A stretch of DNA of 64,000 nt from Tabrizicola fusiformis (GTDB lineage: Bacteria; Pseudomonadota; Alphaproteobacteria; Rhodobacterales; Rhodobacteraceae), in the NCBI RefSeq assembly GCF_013328815.1, contig NZ_JABUHN010000005.1:1-64000 (forward strand). The letters are read 5' to 3'. Position numbers and translations under genes: made by a program. The first letter of the stretch is position 1; every line of letters starts with the position of its first letter. Of this stretch, positions 44,822 to 53,086 are shown piece by piece. Below the pieces are notes generated by a model. It saw only the letters and a list, made by a program, of their open reading frames with translations. It ran no database searches and had not been told where the DNA came from.

Positions 44822-46021
44822 TTAGCGCAGGCCAAGCCCCGCCTTCATTAGCGTCTTGCGCACCGGGGCCAGCGAATAAAGCGCGTTCAGCGTCGCTGCC
44901 CGCAGGTCGCGCAGCGCCGGGTCGCCCAGCATCGAGGCACGGTTCAGGGCGTCAATTCCGGTGACGCGGGCCTGCACCTCAAAGTGGCGCTTGCGGTGAT
45001 AGGCGTCGAGCATGGCGCGGCTGCCCAGATCGGCGGGATTGGCTGTGGCAAGGTCCAAGAGCGCGGCAAGATCGGCCAGCGACATGTTCAGCCCCTGCGC
45101 GCCGATGGGCGGCACCACATGCGCCGCCTCGGCGATCAGGGCGACACGCTCGGCCGACATGCGGGCGGCGATCTGGCTGATGATCGGCCAGACCCCGCGC
45201 GGCGAGACCAGCGTCAGCGGGCCAAGGATGCCGCAAGAGCGGGCGTTGATCTCGGCCTCGAACTCCGGCACCGGCAGGGCGGCAAGGCGCTGCACCTCGG
45301 GGCCGGTTTCCATCCAGACCACGGCGGAAGAGGGGCGCCCGTCGCGGTCGGGCAGCGGAACAAGGGTGAAGGGGCCGCCGGAGCGGTGAATCTCGGTCGA
45401 GACATTCTGGTGCGGGATCGGATGGGTGGTGGCAAAGGCCAGCGCCTTTTGCCCGTAGCGGATGGTTTTTACGGCAATGCCCGCCGCCTCGCGCACAACA
45501 GAGGCGCGGCCATCGGCGGCCACCACCAGCCGCGCAGCCACGGTGGTGCCATCCGAGAGGGTGGCCAGCGCCTGCGCCTCGCGCGTCATCAGGCGGGCGG
45601 TAGCAAGCCCCGGCAGGAAAGTGACGCCGGGCAGTTCGGCGAGCCGCGCCACCATCTCGCGCCGCAAAAGCCAGTTGGGCAGGTTCCAGCCAAAGGGTTG
45701 GTCCGAGATTTCGGCGGCGTCGAAATCCTTGGTGATGCGGGGTTCGGCGGTGGGGCCGCCCGCGTCGATGATCCGCATGATTTGCAGCGGGGCGGCGTGC
45801 GGTTCAAGCCGCTGCCAGAGGCCCGCAGCCTGCAGAACCGGAATCGAGGGGTGCAGGAAGGCGGTGGTGCGCTGATCGGCGCCGGCGGCGTCGCGTTCGG
45901 TCACCGGGGGGGTGGGGTCGGTGCAGATCACCCGGAACCCGGCAGAGGCAAAGGCGGCGGCCGCTGTCAGCCCCGCAACGCCGCCGCCGGAAACCAGAAT
46001 ATCGGTGTCGATACGCGCCAT
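44822..46021 (-). CDS. UbiH/UbiF/COQ6-type FAD-dependent hydroxylase
   Basis: A 399-residue flavoprotein monooxygenase. An N-terminal Rossmann motif DILVSGGGVAGLTAAAAFASAG, the DQRTTAFLHPSIPVLQAAGLW segment and the conserved second FAD motif VALIAEAAHVVPPIGAQGLNMSLADLAAL are present. The usual GDAAH reads AEAAH here. The family hydroxylates the ubiquinone ring; which carbon is not readable. Start ATG at 46021. Upstream, 46022-46104 is gene-free. Confidence 0.88.
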   Translation of the reverse strand: MARIDTDILVSGGGVAGLTAAAAFASAGFRVICTDPTPPVTERDAAGADQRTTAFLHPSIPVLQAAGLWQRLEPHAAPLQIMRIIDAGGPTAEPRITKDFDAAEISDQPFGWNLPNWLLRREMVARLAELPGVTFLPGLATARLMTREAQALATLSDGTTVAARLVVAADGRASVVREAAGIAVKTIRYGQKALAFATTHPIPHQNVSTEIHRSGGPFTLVPLPDRDGRPSSAVVWMETGPEVQRLAALPVPEFEAEINARSCGILGPLTLVSPRGVWPIISQIAARMSAERVALIAEAAHVVPPIGAQGLNMSLADLAALLDLATANPADLGSRAMLDAYHRKRHFEVQARVTGIDALNRASMLGDPALRDLRAATLNALYSLAPVRKTLMKAGLGLR

Positions 46022-46104
46022 GATCCGCCTCCGTTTGCCGCCGATTTTAGGCCGGGGCGGGGGGAAAGCGAAGGGACAAAGCAGCGCAGCCCGTCACGCC
46101 GCCA

Positions 46105-46338
46105 TCAGGGGATGGTGACCCAGATCAGCATGACGAACATCACCGGCACGAAAGCCACCGCCGCCAGCGTCAGCGCGGCAAGGCCGATGGCCTTGACCGC
46201 CAGCACCAGCACGGTGAGGAGGATCACCAGCAGATAGAAGATCAGGTTGATGTCCTGCGACACGGCGCGCGCCAGCGGGCCATAGACGGGAATGCGGTCG
46301 GCAAAGCCGGAACGGGGGAGAGATTCGGAAAGCGACAT
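46105..46338 (-). CDS. Small membrane protein, unknown function
   Basis: A 77-residue protein with two hydrophobic segments (about 30-50, LIFYLLVILLTVLVLAVKAIG, and 52-75, AALTLAAVAFVPVMFVMLIW). The N-terminal part (MSLSESLPRSGFADRIPVYGPLARAVSQDI) is polar. I know no function; it looks like a conserved hypothetical. It lies between ubiH-like and HAD genes in the same direction with gaps of 83 and 81 bases. Confidence 0.7.
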   Translation of the reverse strand: MSLSESLPRSGFADRIPVYGPLARAVSQDINLIFYLLVILLTVLVLAVKAIGLAALTLAAVAFVPVMFVMLIWVTIP

Positions 46339-46419
46339 CTGGGACTCCGTATTTTCCCAAGAGATGGCGCTTGTGCTGCGTTGCGGCGAGGTGGCAGGTT
46401 GCCGCAGTCAGCCCAGAGG

Positions 46420-47064
46420 TCAGCCCAACCCGGCCAGAAATCCGGCCAGATCGTCGGTATGGTGGTGGATATGGGCGGCGGGGGCCGCTTCGGGCGCGAC
46501 ATGCACGGTGCGCATTCCCATGGCATGGGGGGCGGCAAGGTTGCGGGTGTCATCCTCGAACATCGCGGCGCGGGTCGGGTCCAGCCGGTCGGCGGCAAAG
46601 ATCGCCTCAAACGCCCGCCGCTCGGGCTTGGGGTGGAAACCGGCGTGTTCCACGCCATAGACGGCATCGAACAGGCCCGAGAGACCCCGCGCCTCAAGCA
46701 CGCGGCGGGCATAGGGTTCGCAGGCATTGGTATAGACGATGCGGCGCCCCGGCAGGTCGGCGATGCGGGCCGCAAGCTCGGGGTCGGCGGGCAGGACGGT
46801 GAAGTCGATGTCATGCACATCGGTCAGATAGGGGCCGGGGTCGATGCCGTGTTCGCGCATCAGCCCGGCAAGCGTGGTGCCGTAATGGTCCCAGTAATGC
46901 TGCCGCAGGCGGTTCGCTTCGTCCTGCGAGACGTTGAGGGCCTGCATCACCCAGGCGGTCATCCGCACCTCGATCTGGTCGAAGAGGCGATAGCGCGGCG
47001 GATAAAGCGTGTTGTCCAGGTCGAAAACCCAGGTGGTGACGTGGCTGAAGTGCTGTTTGACCAT
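46420..47064 (-). CDS. HAD family pyrimidine 5'-nucleotidase-like phosphatase
   Basis: A 214-residue haloacid-dehalogenase-fold protein: motif I VFDLDNTLYPP (nucleophile Asp), motif II in RIVYTNACEPYA, the lysine region GFHPKPERRAFEAI and motif IV MFEDDTRNL. The family (yeast SDT1 / plant-like pyrimidine nucleotidase group) hydrolyses UMP/CMP and related phosphates. ATG at 47064 starts just before motif I. Divergent from the GntR gene with a 105-base spacer. Confidence 0.9.
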   Translation of the reverse strand: MVKQHFSHVTTWVFDLDNTLYPPRYRLFDQIEVRMTAWVMQALNVSQDEANRLRQHYWDHYGTTLAGLMREHGIDPGPYLTDVHDIDFTVLPADPELAARIADLPGRRIVYTNACEPYARRVLEARGLSGLFDAVYGVEHAGFHPKPERRAFEAIFAADRLDPTRAAMFEDDTRNLAAPHAMGMRTVHVAPEAAPAAHIHHHTDDLAGFLAGLG

Positions 47065-47169
47065 GGCCGCAGGATAGGGCATGGCGCGGGGCAGGACAAC
47101 GGGCCGGGTTGCGATGGCCGCGAAAGCGGCTAGTGTCGCGGCAGGGGCGGGATTTCCGGGGGAGATGAC

Positions 47170-47805
47170 GTGCAGAAGGATGCCTACACGCTGATCCTCG
47201 AAGCGATCGAGCGGGGGGATTACAAGCCCGGCGACCGGCTGGTCGAATCGGAACTGGCCGAGCGGCTGGGCGTGTCGCGCACGCCGGTCCGCGAGGCGCT
47301 GCAGCGGCTGGAAACCCAAGGGATGCTGGCGCGCGACGGGCGCAGCCTGATCGTCGCTTCGCTGGACCATAACCAACTGGCCGAGCTTTACACCGTGCGC
47401 ACCGAGCTGGAGGGGCTGGCGGCGCGGCTGGCGGCGCGTCATGCCACCGATGAGGAGGTGCGGGTGCTGCGCGGTATGGTCGAGGATGACCGCAAGCTTC
47501 TGGGCGGCGATCCGCGGGCGCTGAGCCGGGCGAACAAACGGTTCCACCGGCTTATCCATCTGGCCAGCCATAACCGTTTCCTTGTGCAGCAGCTTGATCT
47601 GGTGAACCGCTCGATGGCGCTGATGGCGACGACCTCTTTTGCCGCCGAGGGGCGTGACGAGGTGGCATTGGCCGAACATGACGGCATCGTGCGGGCGATC
47701 GAGGCGAAGGATGCCGAAGGCGCCTGTCAGGCGCTGAAATCGCATATCTCGAAGGCGTTCGAGACGCGGCTGCGGGTGGATGCGGGCGAGTTGAAGACGC
47801 GCTGA
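47170..47805 (+). CDS. GntR family transcriptional regulator (FadR/FCD group)
   Basis: A 211-residue regulator. The winged helix is at about 5-65 (RLVESELAERLGVSRTPVREALQRLETQGML), followed by an all-helical FCD ligand domain with ELYTVRTELEGLAARLAARHA and HDGIVRAIEAKDAEGACQALKSHI (metal-binding histidines). Start is GTG at 47170 after GGGGGAGATGAC; the nearby ATG at 47165 is out of frame. The controlled genes are not obvious; the neighbours are a phosphatase and a glycosyltransferase. Confidence 0.9.
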   Translation: MQKDAYTLILEAIERGDYKPGDRLVESELAERLGVSRTPVREALQRLETQGMLARDGRSLIVASLDHNQLAELYTVRTELEGLAARLAARHATDEEVRVLRGMVEDDRKLLGGDPRALSRANKRFHRLIHLASHNRFLVQQLDLVNRSMALMATTSFAAEGRDEVALAEHDGIVRAIEAKDAEGACQALKSHISKAFETRLRVDAGELKTR

Positions 47806-47817
47806 CCCGCGGGCACG

Positions 47818-49701
47818 TCAGCCGCCGAACTGGCCATGGCTGGTCTTGTCCCACCAGAAGGGTTTCGTCAGCATCTCACGCGCTGCTTTCCAGGCCGAGG
47901 CGGTGGCCATCGGGTGGTAAAGCGACAGGCTGGGCACCCAGAGCGGGTTGAGCCGATGGGCGGTGCGCGCCACCCCGGCGATGCCGAAGGCGATGGTCAG
48001 TCCCTCGGTCGCAAAGAAGGTCAGCCAGAGCAGCCGGAAGAGGTCAGGCCCAAGGATGCCCGCCACCGGATGCGGCACGCCGAAGGGCACCAGCCAGAAG
48101 GTCCAAAGCAGCGGGGCCGTCAGCGCCTGCATGACCGAACCCAGAAGCAGCATCTGAAAGCCGAAGAACCGGCGCGGCCCCAATTCGCGCCAGAGCCGGA
48201 CCGGGTCGCGCATATGGGTCAGCCATGTCATCATGAAGCCCTTGATCCAGCGCGAGCGTTGCTTGACCCAGGCGCGGCCGTGGCAGTTCGCCTCTTCATA
48301 GGTGGTGGTGTCCACCAGTTCGGTGCGATAGCCGTGCCGGGCCAGCCGCATGCCCAGATCGGCGTCTTCGGTGACATTGTGGGCGTCCCAGCGCCCCAGC
48401 CTGTCCAGCGCCGCGCGGCGGAAAAAGAGCGTGGTGCCCCCCAGCGGCACCGCCAGCCCCAGCCGTTCGATCCCCGGCAGGAACAGGCGGAACCAACTGG
48501 CATATTCCACGGTGAAACAGCGGGCGAGCCAGTTCTTGCGCGGGTTGTAAAAGTCGAGCCGGCCCTGAAGGCAGGCGACATCGGGGCCGCGGCGGGCGAA
48601 ATGTTCCACCACCTTGCGGATTTGCGCCGGTTCGGGCGCATCCTCGGCATCATAGACGCCCACGATGGGGCCACGGCAATGGTCGAGCGCAAAGTTCAGC
48701 GCCCGCGGCTTCGTCCGCACCGTGCCGTCGGGCACCGCAACCACCCGCATCCAGGGTGGCAGGGTTTCGCGGGCAAGGGCGGCGCGGGTCATATCATCTT
48801 CCGCTTCGACCACCAGCAGCACGTCGAGCAATTCGCGCGGATAGTCGAGTTCGCCCAGCCGCTCGACAAGGCGGGCGGCGATGTCACTTTCGCGGTAAAG
48901 CGCCACCATGACCGAGACGATGGGCAGATGGGCGATATGGACCGGGCCCGCCTCGGGCCGGGGCGGGCGGGTGGCGGCGATCCAGGCCGCGACCTTGAGC
49001 CCGGTAAAGGACAGCATCGCCAGAACCGAGATCAGCGTCAGCACCAGAAACGTCGCCGCAGGCGCCGCGAGCAGCAGTGCCAGAAGCCCAAGCGCCGCCA
49101 GCGCCACCGGCAGATGCATGGCCTGCGCGCTGTAGCTGCGGCAGCTTTCGCTGTCTGACACGCTGTTTTCCGCCGCGAGTGCGGCGGCATTGCCCCGTGC
49201 CGCCATCAGCGCCCCCTCAATCGCGCGGGCGGAGGCAAGGGCAAGGATCAGCGGACCGAACAGCGTTTCCAGATGCGCGCGATGGCGGTGAAAATCCTCG
49301 GGGTAGGGCGTGAGAATGACCGTGGCCCCGCCGCTGTGGCGCCAGGGCAAAAGCCCCTCGGCCAGACAGGTGGCCAGCCCCAGACGGTCCACCAGACGCG
49401 GATCGGGGGGCAGCGCCATGGGGTCGATCAGGCCAAGGCGCCAATGGGCCGCCTGCGCGTGGTGCAGCGCCGTCTCCGGCAGGAGGCCGCGCGCCAGCAG
49501 CGCATCGGCCAGCCGGGCGCGGCGGCGCGATTGCACGGCCAGAATTCCGATCACCTCTGCGGGCGGGATCAGGCCCTGATGCAAAAGCGCGCGGGCAAAG
49601 TTTTCGGCGGTCGGGTGGTCGGGCTGTCCGGCCGGCAGATCAGGTCCGGTGTCACCACCGGGCAGGACGTGCAGGATCGGGCGCAGTGCTGTGACGGACA
49701 T
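47818..49701 (-). CDS. MshEN-domain membrane glycosyltransferase family 2
   Basis: A 627-residue protein. Residues about 30-170 resemble a GspE N-terminal/MshEN domain (ALLHQGLIPPAEVIGILAVQ, RLADALLARGLLPE), a c-di-GMP binding type in some homologues. Two membrane helices (about 195-240) precede a GT2 catalytic domain: PIVSVMVALYRESDIAARLVERL, VEAEDDMT and VYDAEDAPEPAQI (D residues), LGGTTLFFRRAALDRLGRWDAHNVTEDADLG and QRSRWIKG (acceptor QxxRW). More membrane helices follow. Function is probably synthesis of a polysaccharide. Confidence 0.85.
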   Translation of the reverse strand: MSVTALRPILHVLPGGDTGPDLPAGQPDHPTAENFARALLHQGLIPPAEVIGILAVQSRRRARLADALLARGLLPETALHHAQAAHWRLGLIDPMALPPDPRLVDRLGLATCLAEGLLPWRHSGGATVILTPYPEDFHRHRAHLETLFGPLILALASARAIEGALMAARGNAAALAAENSVSDSESCRSYSAQAMHLPVALAALGLLALLLAAPAATFLVLTLISVLAMLSFTGLKVAAWIAATRPPRPEAGPVHIAHLPIVSVMVALYRESDIAARLVERLGELDYPRELLDVLLVVEAEDDMTRAALARETLPPWMRVVAVPDGTVRTKPRALNFALDHCRGPIVGVYDAEDAPEPAQIRKVVEHFARRGPDVACLQGRLDFYNPRKNWLARCFTVEYASWFRLFLPGIERLGLAVPLGGTTLFFRRAALDRLGRWDAHNVTEDADLGMRLARHGYRTELVDTTTYEEANCHGRAWVKQRSRWIKGFMMTWLTHMRDPVRLWRELGPRRFFGFQMLLLGSVMQALTAPLLWTFWLVPFGVPHPVAGILGPDLFRLLWLTFFATEGLTIAFGIAGVARTAHRLNPLWVPSLSLYHPMATASAWKAAREMLTKPFWWDKTSHGQFGG

Positions 49702-49780
49702 TCTTCCTTCCCGGCCTCTGCCCGCATCATTTGCGGGAAGAGGTTAAGAAGGAATTAACCGTTAAGGTTGTCTTGCCGCC

Positions 49781-50941
49781 TTATGCGGCGCGGCGGGCCT
49801 GCATGGCGGCGGCAAAACGCTCGAACAGATAGAAGCTGTCTTGCGGGCCGGGGCTGGCTTCGGGGTGGTATTGCACCGAAAACACCGGCTTGCCGTCCAG
49901 CGCGATGCCGCAGTTCGAACCGTCGAACAGGCTGACATGGGTTTCGCTGACGCCCTTGGGCAGGGTCTGGCTGTCCACGGTAAAGCCGTGGTTCATCGAG
50001 GTGATTTCCACCTTGCCGGTGGTGATGTCCTTGACCGGATGGTTCGCGCCGTGGTGGCCGTGGTTCATCTTGACCGTGTTCGCCCCCAGCGCCAGCGCCA
50101 GCATCTGATGCCCAAGGCAGATGCCGAAAAGCGGAAGGTCGGCGGCCAGAACGCCCTGAATCATCGGCACGGCATAGGCGCCCGTCGCGGCCGGATCGCC
50201 CGGGCCGTTGGAGAGGAACACGCCTTCGGGGTTCAGCGCCAGCACATCCTCGGCCGTGGCCGAAGCGGGCAGCACCGTCACATCACAGCCGACCGAGGCC
50301 AGGCAGCGCAGGATGTTGCGCTTGGCGCCATAGTCGATCGCCACGACCTTGAGGCCGGGGCCTTCGCGGCGGGCATAGCCCTCGGGCCAGGCCCAGCGTT
50401 TTTCATCCCAGCGGTAGCTTTGCGCGCAAGTGACATCCTTGGCCAGATCAAGCCCGACCAGACCTTTCCAGCCCCGGGCCAGCGCCACCAGCCGTTCGAT
50501 GTCGAACTTGCCTTCGGGATCATGGGCCAGCGCCACATGCGGCGCCCCCTGCTGCCGGATGGCGCGGGTCAGGCGGCGGGTGTCGATGCCGCCGATGCCG
50601 ATGCGGCCGATCTTCACCAGCCAGTCGGTCAGCTCACCGACCGAACGCCAGTTCGACGGATCGGTCGGATCCCATTTCACCACCATGCCGGCAGCGGCGG
50701 GGGTGGCGGTTTCATCATCCTCGGGGGTGACGCCGGTGTTGCCGATGTGGGGGAAGGTGAAGGTCACGACCTGCCCGGCATAGCTGGGGTCGGTCATGAT
50801 CTCTTGATAGCCGGTCATGGCGGTGTTGAAGACAAGCTCGGCCACCGTCTCGCCGCGGGCGCCAAAGCCCTTGCCGTAAAAGATCGTGCCATCGGCCAGC
50901 ACAAGGCAGGCGGTGGGGTGGCTGGCGGTGGCGGTGGGCAT
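49781..50941 (-). CDS. carA: Carbamoyl-phosphate synthase small subunit
   Basis: A 386-residue glutamine amidotransferase subunit that feeds ammonia to CarB for arginine and pyrimidine synthesis. Seen are LVLADGTIFYGKGFGA, FTFPHIGNTGV near the N-terminus, GPGDPAATGAYAVPMIQ, the catalytic GICLGHQ and the C-terminal SVQYHPEASPGPQDS. Start ATG at 50941; further upstream in-frame codons have no homology. Divergent from yqeY across 178 bases. carB is not in the window. Confidence 0.96.
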   Translation of the reverse strand: MPTATASHPTACLVLADGTIFYGKGFGARGETVAELVFNTAMTGYQEIMTDPSYAGQVVTFTFPHIGNTGVTPEDDETATPAAAGMVVKWDPTDPSNWRSVGELTDWLVKIGRIGIGGIDTRRLTRAIRQQGAPHVALAHDPEGKFDIERLVALARGWKGLVGLDLAKDVTCAQSYRWDEKRWAWPEGYARREGPGLKVVAIDYGAKRNILRCLASVGCDVTVLPASATAEDVLALNPEGVFLSNGPGDPAATGAYAVPMIQGVLAADLPLFGICLGHQMLALALGANTVKMNHGHHGANHPVKDITTGKVEITSMNHGFTVDSQTLPKGVSETHVSLFDGSNCGIALDGKPVFSVQYHPEASPGPQDSFYLFERFAAAMQARRAA

Positions 50942-51119
50942 GGCGCGACTCCCGGGCTGTCGGCAAATTGCGCGGAAACTAAGGGTTGGGGCGGGCAGGG
51001 TCAAGGCCAAGCGGGAAAAGGTTTTTCCTTGATAATCAATGCGTTGGTTATTTGGCGTCTGGTTGCCTTGGCGGGGGCTTCACGCTATGGTGGCGCCCGG
51101 ACAAACCATGGGGATACCG

Positions 51120-51581
51120 ATGTCTTTGCGCGAACGCCTGCAGGCCGCCCTGAAAGATGCGATGAAGGCCAAGGCGGCCGACCGTCTTTCGGCGCTGCGC
51201 CTGATCAACGCCGCCATCAAGGACCGCGAGATTGCCAGCCGGGGCGAAGGCAGCGACGGCGGTGTCAGCGACGCCGATCTGCTGGCGGTGCTGGGCAAGA
51301 TGGTCAAGCAGCGTCAGGAATCGGCGCGGATCTATGAAGAGGGCGGGCGGCTGGAACTGGCGGAAAAGGAACTGGCCGAGATCAAGGTGATCGAGGAATT
51401 CCTGCCGCGTCAGTTGTCGGCCGGGGAAGTGGAGGCCGCGATTGCCGCCGCGGTGACCGAAGCCGGGGCCGGCAGCATCCGCGACATGGGCAAGGTCATG
51501 GCGGTGCTGAAGGCAAAATACACCGGCCAGATGGATTTCGGCGCGGTGGGGGCCGCGATCAAGGCACGGCTGGCGGGCTGA
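51120..51581 (+). CDS. GatB/YqeY domain-containing protein
   Basis: A 153-residue helical protein. The YqeY core is MSLRERLQAALKDAMKAKAADRLSALRLINAAIKDREI, then KMVKQRQESARIYEEGGRLELAEKELAEIKVIEEFLPRQL and the C-terminal MGKVMAVLKAKYTGQMDFGAVG. The domain is shared with GatB, the amidotransferase that corrects misacylated tRNA; the stand-alone role is not known. Start at 51120 is fixed by homology. Follows the 178-base spacer from carA. Confidence 0.93.
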   Translation: MSLRERLQAALKDAMKAKAADRLSALRLINAAIKDREIASRGEGSDGGVSDADLLAVLGKMVKQRQESARIYEEGGRLELAEKELAEIKVIEEFLPRQLSAGEVEAAIAAAVTEAGAGSIRDMGKVMAVLKAKYTGQMDFGAVGAAIKARLAG

Positions 51582-51657
51582 TCGCGCTTTGCGGCGGGCG
51601 GATGTTGTGGCAGGATTTGTGGATTGATCTGTCCATTTTTCTGCCAGCGAGTCCGCC

Positions 51658-52125
51658 ATGAAGCTTTTCACCGACCCTGCAATGAAGCATTTCTACTATA
51701 ATCTGTCGTCCGATGTCGGCCCGGGCAAGCCCAACGCCGCCGATGATGTCGAATTCGTGCGGCTGGGCCTGCGCAACATGCGCAGCGCGCTTGAGCGGCG
51801 GGGCCGCTGGAACGATGCCGGGCTGGCCGAGTTTCGCGGCCTGCAAGAAACGCTCTCAACCACCGGCGGCTTTGATGACACGCTCGGGCGGGCGATCCGC
51901 AGCCTGCAAGAGGGCATGGGCGGGCGCGTCGCCGATGGCGTGTGCAGCGCGATGCCGCCGGGTCGGGTGCGGCTGGCGGATGGCAAGTTGATGATGTGCG
52001 CCGGGTTGCAGACCGAGTTGCGCAACTCGAACGCGGCAATCTGGCCGCGGATGGACCGGATCACCGGCTGCGGCCCGGCCCTTGCCGCGACGGTGCGCGA
52101 GATGTTCGGGCTGAACCTGAATTAG
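51658..52125 (+). CDS. Conserved hypothetical protein, 155 aa
   Basis: I do not recognise a family. The sequence is soluble, with basic and acidic residues and a GG-rich centre (LSTTGGFDDTLGRAIRSLQEGMGGR) and a C-terminal MCAGLQTELRNSNAAIW and CGPALAATVREMFGLNLN. No signal peptide is clear. It lies between yqeY and a convergent DUF2244 gene, with which it overlaps by four bases at the stop codons. Coding is supported by codon use and open length only. Confidence 0.65.
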   Translation: MKLFTDPAMKHFYYNLSSDVGPGKPNAADDVEFVRLGLRNMRSALERRGRWNDAGLAEFRGLQETLSTTGGFDDTLGRAIRSLQEGMGGRVADGVCSAMPPGRVRLADGKLMMCAGLQTELRNSNAAIWPRMDRITGCGPALAATVREMFGLNLN

Positions 52126-52613
52126 GGTCTGCGCTGGCGCCGCAGGGCGATTGTCAGCTCGTGGTGCAGGCGCTGGCGTTCGTCCGGGGTCAGGAAGGCG
52201 CCAAGTTCCACCGCGCGCGGGCCGCCCGTCAGGGTGAGGTAGTGCGGCACCGGGCCGCCCATCGGGTGCAGCACCGCTTTCACCCAATGCGGGTTGGCCT
52301 CCCAATCCTGCCGCGCCCCCCGGGGGCCGTGGCGGGTCAGGGTGATGCGGTCGGACGTCAGCGTGAGGTCTTCAAGGATTTCGCCGTCGCGGAAGCTGCG
52401 CTCCAGCGCCCACCAGATGCCCGCGACGGCGGCCAGCAGGAAGGGCAACAGGCCCCACAGCACCGGACTGCCCAGCACCCCCAGCAAGGGCACCGCAATC
52501 AGCCCCGCCGTGCCGCCGATGGCCCAGACCATCCCCCGCCGGGGCAGCGAGCGATAGGGCCAGAGATGCAGGCGCTGCGTGGCGCCATCAGGGGGGAGCC
52601 ATTGGTAAGGCAT
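52122..52613 (-). CDS. DUF2244 domain-containing membrane protein
   Basis: A 163-residue protein with two hydrophobic helices (about 30-65, MVWAIGGTAGLIAVPLLGVLG and LWGLLPFLLAAVAGIWWAL) and a beta-rich C-terminal part (EDLTLTSDRITLTRHGPRG, WVKAVLH, YLTLTGGPRAVELGAFL). This matches DUF2244 proteins, which are common near cytochrome oxidase genes; function unknown. The ATG at 52613 overlaps the stop of GFA copy 2 as TGATG. The upstream TTG is rejected. Confidence 0.85.
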   Translation of the reverse strand: MPYQWLPPDGATQRLHLWPYRSLPRRGMVWAIGGTAGLIAVPLLGVLGSPVLWGLLPFLLAAVAGIWWALERSFRDGEILEDLTLTSDRITLTRHGPRGARQDWEANPHWVKAVLHPMGGPVPHYLTLTGGPRAVELGAFLTPDERQRLHHELTIALRRQRRP

Positions 52614-52993
52614 CAACGCAGGTTCTGTGGCAGGCCGTCAGCGATGTCATAGTAATCGCCCTGTTCGGCGGTAAAGATGTGTTTGGCCAGATGGGTGCCG
52701 CTGGGGCTGTCGAGCGCACCCATGGCCACGGCGATGAAATCGCGCTGCACCGGATCCCAGAACAGGCTGGAGCCGCAGGTGCCGCAGAAGCCACGCCGCA
52801 CCTTTTCGGAGGAGGCGAACCAGCGCAGGGCACCGCTGTCATGGACGGTCAGGGCGGATTTGGCGATATCGGCCGAGGCGAGGTGATGGCCCGACCATTT
52901 GCGGCAGGCGTTGCAATGGCAGGCATCGGGGGCGCCGAGCGGGCCATCAACCGTGAAGCGGACGGCGCCGCAGAGGCAGGAACCTTTGATCAT
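52613..52993 (-). CDS. GFA family protein (CENP-V/GFA zinc fold), copy 2
   Basis: A 126-residue protein with zinc-binding pairs CLCGAVRF, CHCNACRKWSGHH and FCGTCGSSLFWDP. Paralogue of the protein at 39799-40200. The ATG at 52993 is chosen; the open frame runs through a family A repeat (53013-53037), so a longer start would include repeat-encoded residues. It overlaps the DUF2244 start (TGATG), so the two are cotranslated. Confidence 0.88.
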   Translation of the reverse strand: MIKGSCLCGAVRFTVDGPLGAPDACHCNACRKWSGHHLASADIAKSALTVHDSGALRWFASSEKVRRGFCGTCGSSLFWDPVQRDFIAVAMGALDSPSGTHLAKHIFTAEQGDYYDIADGLPQNLR

Positions 52994-53012
52994 TGCGCGC
53001 TCCGGCAGCCAT

Positions 53013-53037
53013 GTAGGATGGGCAATATTGCCCATCC
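53013..53037 (+). repeat. Palindromic repeat family A, copy 5
   Basis: GTAGGATGGGCAATATTGCC then CATCC, identical to copy 4 over all readable positions. It lies 20 bases upstream of the GFA copy 2 start and just before the ctaD terminator. Confidence 0.9.
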
Positions 53038-53042
53038 CAACG

Positions 53043-53072
53043 AAAAGGCCCCGGGTTTCCCCGGGGCCTTTT
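53043..53072. terminator. Bidirectional intrinsic terminator after ctaD
   Basis: AAAAGGCCCCGG (53043-53054) pairs with CCGGGGCCTTTT (53061-53072) around a GTTTCC loop. The leading A run and trailing T run make it usable in both directions. The ctaD stop is 15 bases away. Confidence 0.92.
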
Positions 53073-53086
53073 GTCTGGTTCAGTCC

